From positions 1-57,783 of the forward strand of contig NZ_AUMU01000020.1 in NCBI RefSeq assembly GCF_000430845.1: DNA of 57,783 nt. Direction: 5' to 3'. Position 1 is the first letter of the stretch; the number at the start of each line of letters is the position of its first letter. The notes below the pieces were generated by a model. It worked only from the letters and a program-made list of their open reading frames with translations, was not told the DNA's origin and did no database searches. Positions 53,701 to 57,783 of this stretch are shown here, one piece after another. This stretch comes from Chryseobacterium gregarium DSM 19109. GTDB lineage: Bacteria > Bacteroidota > Bacteroidia > Flavobacteriales > Weeksellaceae. A program made the position numbers and the translations under genes.

Positions 53701-54459
53701 ATGAAATCAATCGTAATCAATATAGGAAACAGCAATATCCGGTTCGGGCTTTTTAATGAAGACCACTGTGATGTATCATGGGTGGTGAATACAAAACCGT
53801 ACCGGACACCGGACGAGCTCTATGTCCAGATGTCTATGCTTTACCAGACCTATAAAATTGAGCCCAAAGAAATTTCTAAAGTAATTATCGGTTCGGTTGT
53901 CCCTCAGCTGACAAAGGTGATGAATGCTGCCATTAAAAAGATCCATGATCTGGATCCTGTTATTGTAGACCGAAATACTCCTTCAGGCGTTGTGGCAAAA
54001 TCCAAGCAGATGGGAACGGATATTTACGCCAATCTCGTGGCGGCTCATAACCTTTATCCGGGAAGAAAGAAAATCGTGCTGGATTTCGGGACGGCACTTA
54101 CGGCAAGCTGTGTAGCGGAAGACGGTGAAACATTAGGTGTTATTATCGCCCCAGGAATTATTACGGCCCTAAATTCGCTGATCAGCCAGACGGCACAGCT
54201 TCCGGGAATCGAACTGGTAAAACCTAAAACCGTATTGGGGCTGGATACCGTCAGCTGTATGCAGAGCGGGATGGTGTATGGGTTTTTAGGAATGGTAGAA
54301 GGCTTTATTGACAGGATTAATGAGGAAGTAAAGGATGATTGTTTTGTCGTAGCCACAGGCGGAGTTTCCCATGTATACAAGCCTCTGACTGATAAAATCC
54401 ATGTGATGGACCGGCTTCATACATTGAAGGGACTGTACTTTTTGGGAAAAGAGCTGTAG
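53701..54459 (+). CDS. coaX: Type III pantothenate kinase
   Basis: 252 residues, ASKHA fold. Phosphate-binding start IVINIGNSNIRFGLF, with the usual DIGNT replaced by NIGNS. VIIGSVVPQLT, MGTDIYANLVAA (the catalytic-type Asp of G.DR.....A) and VLDFGTALTASCV are present. It phosphorylates pantothenate, the first step of coenzyme A synthesis, and is insensitive to CoA feedback in this class. Single gene, convergent with tadA. Confidence 0.93.
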   Translation: MKSIVINIGNSNIRFGLFNEDHCDVSWVVNTKPYRTPDELYVQMSMLYQTYKIEPKEISKVIIGSVVPQLTKVMNAAIKKIHDLDPVIVDRNTPSGVVAKSKQMGTDIYANLVAAHNLYPGRKKIVLDFGTALTASCVAEDGETLGVIIAPGIITALNSLISQTAQLPGIELVKPKTVLGLDTVSCMQSGMVYGFLGMVEGFIDRINEEVKDDCFVVATGGVSHVYKPLTDKIHVMDRLHTLKGLYFLGKEL

Positions 54460-54499
54460 TATAAAAGTAAGGTTGAAGTTAAGAAGCCTCAACCATATA

Positions 54500-54934
54500 T
54501 TACCGCCTTTTCGACTGAAAGAATTCTCTGACAATAGAAGAGCATTCATGTTCCATAATGCCGGTGACAATTTCCGTTTTCGGGTGAAGGGTAAGGTGTT
54601 TATTGATGAATCCGCGCTGTTCGTCTCTTGCTCCGATCACTACTTTGGAGATCTGTGACCAGGAAAGCGCTCCGGAACACATGACACAAGGCTCTAGTGT
54701 TACATATAATGTGCAGTTTTTCAGATATTTACCGCCCAAAAAGTTGGCAGCGGAAGTGATAGCCTGCATTTCTGCATGGGCTGTAACGTCGTTTAATGTT
54801 TCAGTAAGATTATGGGCTCTCGCAATAACGCGGTTGTTGGAAACCACCACGCAGCCAATCGGGACCTCATCTTTTTCTAAGGCGGTTCCGGCTTCGTTAA
54901 GTGCCATTTTCATGAAATATTCGTCGGTAAACAT
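54500..54934 (-). CDS. tadA: tRNA adenosine deaminase (TadA-type nucleoside deaminase)
   Basis: 144 residues. Zinc deaminase motifs HAE (His53, Glu55) and PCVMC (Cys83, Cys86). VPIGCVVV and GARDEQRGF are typical of TadA, which makes inosine at the wobble position of tRNA-Arg(ACG). A guanine deaminase of the same fold is possible but the length and context favour TadA. Its ATG shares one base with the stop of the upstream gene. Confidence 0.92.
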   Translation of the reverse strand: MFTDEYFMKMALNEAGTALEKDEVPIGCVVVSNNRVIARAHNLTETLNDVTAHAEMQAITSAANFLGGKYLKNCTLYVTLEPCVMCSGALSWSQISKVVIGARDEQRGFINKHLTLHPKTEIVTGIMEHECSSIVREFFQSKRR

Positions 54935-55557
54935 CAGTCAAAAGTCATGGTTAGAGGAAGTTTAAAACGGTATCTCACGGCGCTGCCTTTAAAGACTGCT
55001 GGAGAAAACTTTTCAGAAACGGAATAGAGTGCGATTTCAGCCTGCCTGTTAAAAGTGAAATTAGTTCCTTGGGCCTGAACATTACTGACAGTGCCGTCCT
55101 TCTCCACGATAAAAGCAACATTGGCTTTTACGGTTTTTTCTTCTGCATAGACGCCATCAGTATAAAAAAGATTGGCTACTTCCTGCCTCAATGCATTGAT
55201 GCCTCCGGGATAGTCTGCTGATTTTTCTGTTGTAGGGATGAGGTCCGGTTGGTTGCCTGATTCTGGTCTTCTGGTTTGAAGTTTTCCGAGGTCTTCCAGG
55301 TTTTTTACTTTCAGCAAAGCTCCGATCAGTGCAACATTTTCTATACTGTCCATTTTTTTCATAAATAAGACGAAATCACCTTTTATGGCATTCTTGGAAA
55401 GGATATTGGTCTCAGCATCATACTTTTTCTTAAACTCATTGTTAAGAAGCACGCGGTGATGATTATAATAGTTCTTTACATTCCTGAATTCCTCTGACTG
55501 CTGCGAAAAGCACAGAGATGATATCATACAGAAAAGACAGAGAAAAAGAGGTTTCAC
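54934..55557 (-). CDS. Secreted protein with TonB C-terminal-like domain
   Basis: 207 residues. Signal peptide ending LCFSQ. From ~115 the sequence follows a TonB C-terminal domain: YPGGINALRQEVANLF, VKANVAFIVEKDGTVSNVQAQG, FNRQAEIALYSVSEKFSPAVFKG, RYRFKLPLTMTF. No transmembrane anchor or Pro-rich spacer, so not an ordinary TonB. It abuts tadA and shares its transcript. It is the second such protein in the window and keeps more of the domain than the first. Confidence 0.78.
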   Translation of the reverse strand: MKPLFLCLFCMISSLCFSQQSEEFRNVKNYYNHHRVLLNNEFKKKYDAETNILSKNAIKGDFVLFMKKMDSIENVALIGALLKVKNLEDLGKLQTRRPESGNQPDLIPTTEKSADYPGGINALRQEVANLFYTDGVYAEEKTVKANVAFIVEKDGTVSNVQAQGTNFTFNRQAEIALYSVSEKFSPAVFKGSAVRYRFKLPLTMTFD

Positions 55558-55608
55558 TTTGATATATTTATGTAAATGTAATTAAATATTCTGAAATATG
55601 ATGACCTT

Positions 55609-56529
55609 TCAGCTGTTCAGGTAGCTGTTTAGCGACTCTTGAAGGTGGCTACGGATGTCTTGCACCAAGCCTTCCGGTTCCAAAACCTGCACTTCTTTTC
55701 CGTACGAAAGAATCTCCTGCATAAAATCGTAGGTCGGATGAAGAAAAAACTCGAAAAAAATTTCTTCCAGCGTTTCCCTGATTGCTTTCTGGGACTGGTG
55801 AAGCGGAAAGCTTTTGATGTATTCTCCCTGATGGCGGCTGCATTTGATACTGATTTTCTCAGGGTTCTGTTCCGCTAGGTTCATTACCCCAAATGCATTT
55901 TTAAAGTGCTCCCTGAAATTATATTTGTATTTTTCCCTGAACCGGTTTTTCGTGACATCCAGGTAATTGATGCGGTCCAAACCAAAGGATTTCAGCATTT
56001 TGTCTTTCGTGTCAATGGCAATCAGGTACCAGCGGTCTTTGGATTCCTTCAGGGCCAGAGGATGCACTTTCCGGGAGGTCATCAGTTTATTTTTATAATT
56101 GTAATGCTCAAAGGAAACGATTCTTTTATTACGGATGGCAAAGAAAAGATCGTAAAAATGCTCAACACCGGTTGGTTTCCTGCTTTCAAAAAAGATGAAA
56201 TCCGCAAAATCCGGATGAACGTTAAGGGCATTGCTGACCTGAAAGGATTCCAGTAATTTCTGGTTGTACTCATCCACTTCCATGATCGGGCGGCTCTCGA
56301 TGTAATAGCGGTTGTCCCCTTTCTTTTTATTGTGAATGGACAGGTTGAAAAGATTCGAAATCTCCCGGATATCCCTTTGCAGCGTACGGATCGAATAACT
56401 CTTGATCCCTGCATCCTGAAATTCGAAAGAGTTAAGAAGATAGTCCTCCAGCTGTGAATAGGTGGCGGGAGCACTTTCCAGTCTTTTGATAATCAGGGCG
56501 TATCTTGTCAGGTAAAAATCTTTTTTCAT
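55609..56529 (-). CDS. WYL domain transcriptional regulator
   Basis: 306 residues. The N-terminal half has a helix-turn-helix-like stretch (ATYSQLEDYLLNS, YSIRTLQRDIREISNLFN). The middle is a WYL domain: RKVHPLALKESKDRWYLIAID, with DRWYL as the namesake, followed by FGLDRI. The C-terminal WCX-like extension reads FEFFLHPTYDFMQEILSYGKEVQVLEP. WYL regulators often sense nucleic acids or nucleotides and control DNA-damage or defence genes. No obvious target adjoins. Confidence 0.92.
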   Translation of the reverse strand: MKKDFYLTRYALIIKRLESAPATYSQLEDYLLNSFEFQDAGIKSYSIRTLQRDIREISNLFNLSIHNKKKGDNRYYIESRPIMEVDEYNQKLLESFQVSNALNVHPDFADFIFFESRKPTGVEHFYDLFFAIRNKRIVSFEHYNYKNKLMTSRKVHPLALKESKDRWYLIAIDTKDKMLKSFGLDRINYLDVTKNRFREKYKYNFREHFKNAFGVMNLAEQNPEKISIKCSRHQGEYIKSFPLHQSQKAIRETLEEIFFEFFLHPTYDFMQEILSYGKEVQVLEPEGLVQDIRSHLQESLNSYLNS

Positions 56530-56610
56530 CCGGGTATATTTTATGGCAGCTCTGCTGCGTTAATGTTATCGAATGGAACGCCAGGCGTTTCATGGTTTAA
56601 TTTTATAAGA

Positions 56611-56650
56611 CAAAGATATAGGCTTAATGCGACAAAACGTGTCGTGTTTT
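56611..56650 (-). promoter_or_regulatory. Candidate promoter and operator of the WYL gene
   Basis: TATCTTTG (56611-56618 on the minus strand) fits the Bacteroidota -7 element. Just upstream lies AAAAC-N7-GTTTT (56634-56650), an inverted repeat overlapping the -33 region, and CGACA/TGTCG (56630-56644). This position suits a repressor site; binding by the WYL protein is inferred. Confidence 0.45.
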
Positions 56651-56760
56651 ATCTTTTTTAGAAACTTTACTTAATAAAATAGAACATTCGGCTTAATCTA
56701 AAGTAAAATTCTTTTTATTTTATTTCATTTAAAATGAATATTATAATGTGTTTAATCTAC

Positions 56761-56922
56761 TTATTCTTGTAATATTTCACTTAAAATTGGCTGAGTTTCT
56801 GATATTGAAATTTTGCCCAATGTTTTTAATATCAACAATAATGATGTTGGTGTAGTTTTAGATTTAATCAATTTTAATTCATTAATAATATCATTTTGAT
56901 TATTTGCCTTTTTGAAAATATT
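56761..56922 (-). pseudogene. 3' fragment of a gene interrupted by the insertion sequence
   Basis: Minus-strand frame NIFKKANNQNDIINELKLIK, then SKTTPTSLLLILKTLGKISI, ending ETQPILSEILQE and a stop at 56761-56763. The frame runs straight into the insertion-sequence end at 56923 with no start codon, so the 5' part would lie beyond the element. About 54 residues remain, helical, AT-rich and unlike the neighbours, suggesting acquired DNA. Family not recognised. Confidence 0.7.
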
Positions 56923-56934
56923 AGAGCCTGTTTA
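56923..56934. repeat. Terminal inverted repeat, left
   Basis: AGAGCCTGTTTA, the exact reverse complement of the right end. The transposase stop codon (TAA on minus, 56932-56934) lies inside it. Confidence 0.92.
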
Positions 56935-57690
56935 GATTTTATTCAATAATAATTTTATGGCTGATAATTTGACCATATTTTCAGAAGTTTCCATCAGGAG
57001 TTCATAATTTCTGCATAGCCTCCTGTCATTATCAAACCATGAAAAAGTATGTTCAACAATCCATCTTTTATGAATGGGCTCAAACTTTTTATCTTTTTTG
57101 CCACTGCGCATAACGATTTGAATGGTGTACCCAAACTTAGCTTTTATTTCTTCAACAATATCTCCCCGGTAGCCTCCGTCCGCCAGGATTCCCTGAAGCG
57201 AGATCAGCAAATATTGCAGCATTTTCATTAGTAATACCGCCGATTTACTGTCATGAATACTAGATGCCCCTACCATAACAGCTAACAAGAATCCATTTTT
57301 ATCTACGACTACATGTCTCTTGATTCCTTTTACTTTTTTGTGTCCGTCGAAGCTATTTAATGAACGGTTATTTCCCCATCTTACACTCTGACTGTCCATG
57401 ATGCCCAGGCTTGCTGTAGCTTTCTGACCTCTTTTTACCCGAACCTTTTCCCCTAGTTTTGATAATAATAAATCGAAGGCTTCCAGATTAGACCATTTTG
57501 AGTAATAATAATATACCAATTGCCATTTAGGAAAGCCGGAAGGTAAAAGTCTCCATTGGCAACCTGTTTTTACCAAATACAGAATAGCATTCCAAATGAT
57601 ATGTAAATCATATTTCCGCTTCCGGTCATCAAAATCTAATACTTTTTTTATAAATTGCCACTGAGTTTGGGTTAAGTCTGTTGAATACAT
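56932..57690 (-). CDS. IS5-family DDE transposase
   Basis: 252 residues from the ATG at 57690 (MYSTDLTQTQWQFIKKVL), the typical N-terminal DUF4096 start; an ATG 15 codons earlier gives extra residues outside the family. The DDE triad is intact: Asp99 in MDSQSVRW, Asp171 in LADGGYRGD and Glu213 in RWIVEHTFSWF, followed by RRLCRNYE. The frame is unbroken, so the element may be active. The stop codon lies within the left terminal repeat. Confidence 0.94.
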   Translation of the reverse strand: MYSTDLTQTQWQFIKKVLDFDDRKRKYDLHIIWNAILYLVKTGCQWRLLPSGFPKWQLVYYYYSKWSNLEAFDLLLSKLGEKVRVKRGQKATASLGIMDSQSVRWGNNRSLNSFDGHKKVKGIKRHVVVDKNGFLLAVMVGASSIHDSKSAVLLMKMLQYLLISLQGILADGGYRGDIVEEIKAKFGYTIQIVMRSGKKDKKFEPIHKRWIVEHTFSWFDNDRRLCRNYELLMETSENMVKLSAIKLLLNKI

Positions 57691-57771
57691 TGATATTTTT
57701 TGTTTTGCAACTCTAAAATGGCAATTTTTATTCAATTTCTTTCCCCTTACTCTTTTTTATTATTACTTTTT

Positions 57772-57783
57772 TAAACAGGCTCT
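57772..57783. repeat. Terminal inverted repeat, right
   Basis: TAAACAGGCTCT, exact match to the left end in reverse complement. It coincides with the window edge. Confidence 0.92.

Larger units (their letters stand above)
56923..57783 (-). mobile_element. IS5-family insertion sequence, apparently complete
   Basis: Bounded by perfect 12-base inverted repeats: AGAGCCTGTTTA (56923-56934) and TAAACAGGCTCT (57772-57783). The left flank reads TTA before GAGCC, and the last base of the window (T) after GGCTC fits a TNA-type target duplication of the IS1031 subgroup if the ends are taken as GAGCC. The right flank is outside the window. One intact transposase on the minus strand fills it. About 860 bp, normal for the group. 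Confidence 0.9.

Noticed and set aside
1..57783. CRISPR array or phage region
   Set aside because: No regularly spaced short repeats, cas genes or phage structural genes were seen; the only regular repeat is the in-frame 210-bp one.

Overview
The window looks like chromosomal DNA of a flavobacterium in the Chryseobacterium/Weeksellaceae group (Bacteroidota). This rests on AT-rich intergenic DNA, Bacteroidota-type promoters (TTG, about 19-20 bases, TAnnTTTG), a Bacteroidota-type RNA polymerase omega protein, type III glutamine synthetase, several families largely confined to Bacteroidota (DUF4835/PorD, DUF5687, the 561-residue DUF6909 type), and signal peptides ending in S-Q or A-Q. The genus is inferred from overall resemblance and was not tested.

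Layout. 1-4.8 kb, mostly minus strand: tRNA-Asn, the site-2 protease rseP, a small barrel-like protein, a plus-strand omega-amidase, then thioredoxin and a persulfide dioxygenase-rhodanese fusion. 5-13.1 kb, plus strand: HerA-like ATPase, DnaQ-type exonuclease, lysA, a TonB-C-domain-like secreted protein, poxB and a coupled MFS carrier. 13.2-20.7 kb, plus: miaB, a small secreted protein, a sigma-54 activator, a membrane protein, lptE and an acidic protein with 210-bp internal repeats. 20.9-23.6 kb, minus: DUF4126, rnpA, tcdA, tatD-like. 23.7-32.2 kb, plus: TetR regulator, bamD, rpoZ, coaBC, porD-like, recN, and an ABC exporter pair. 32.3-36.3 kb, minus: hemA-hemC-hemD-hemE. 36.7-42.4 kb, plus: mreBCD-mrdA-rodA. 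42.5-57.8 kb, mixed: pentapeptide protein, NlpC/P60 lipoprotein, glnA (type III), YwqK/MORN-like secreted protein, DUF6909 protein, M1 peptidase, a decayed gene, coaX, tadA, a second TonB-C-domain-like protein, a WYL regulator, and an IS5-type element inserted into an AT-rich gene.

How the genes work together. The hem cluster covers glutamyl-tRNA to uroporphyrinogen III and on to coproporphyrinogen III, but hemB is not in the window. The mre-mrd-rod cluster is a complete elongasome set. bamD, lptE and rseP serve the outer membrane and its stress response. coaBC and coaX are two separate coenzyme A steps. Thioredoxin plus the rhodanese fusion suggests persulfide handling.

Most of the window is housekeeping DNA in well-known gene orders, and I do not see a clearly new multi-gene system. 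The points most worth a second look are the nucleoside-phosphorylase-like C-terminus of the DUF6909 protein, the degenerate GIY-YIG segment fused to the exonuclease, the exact 210-bp repeats in the acidic protein beside lptE, the frameshifted secreted-protein relic near 53.1-53.5 kb, and the gene fragment cut off by the insertion sequence at the right end.
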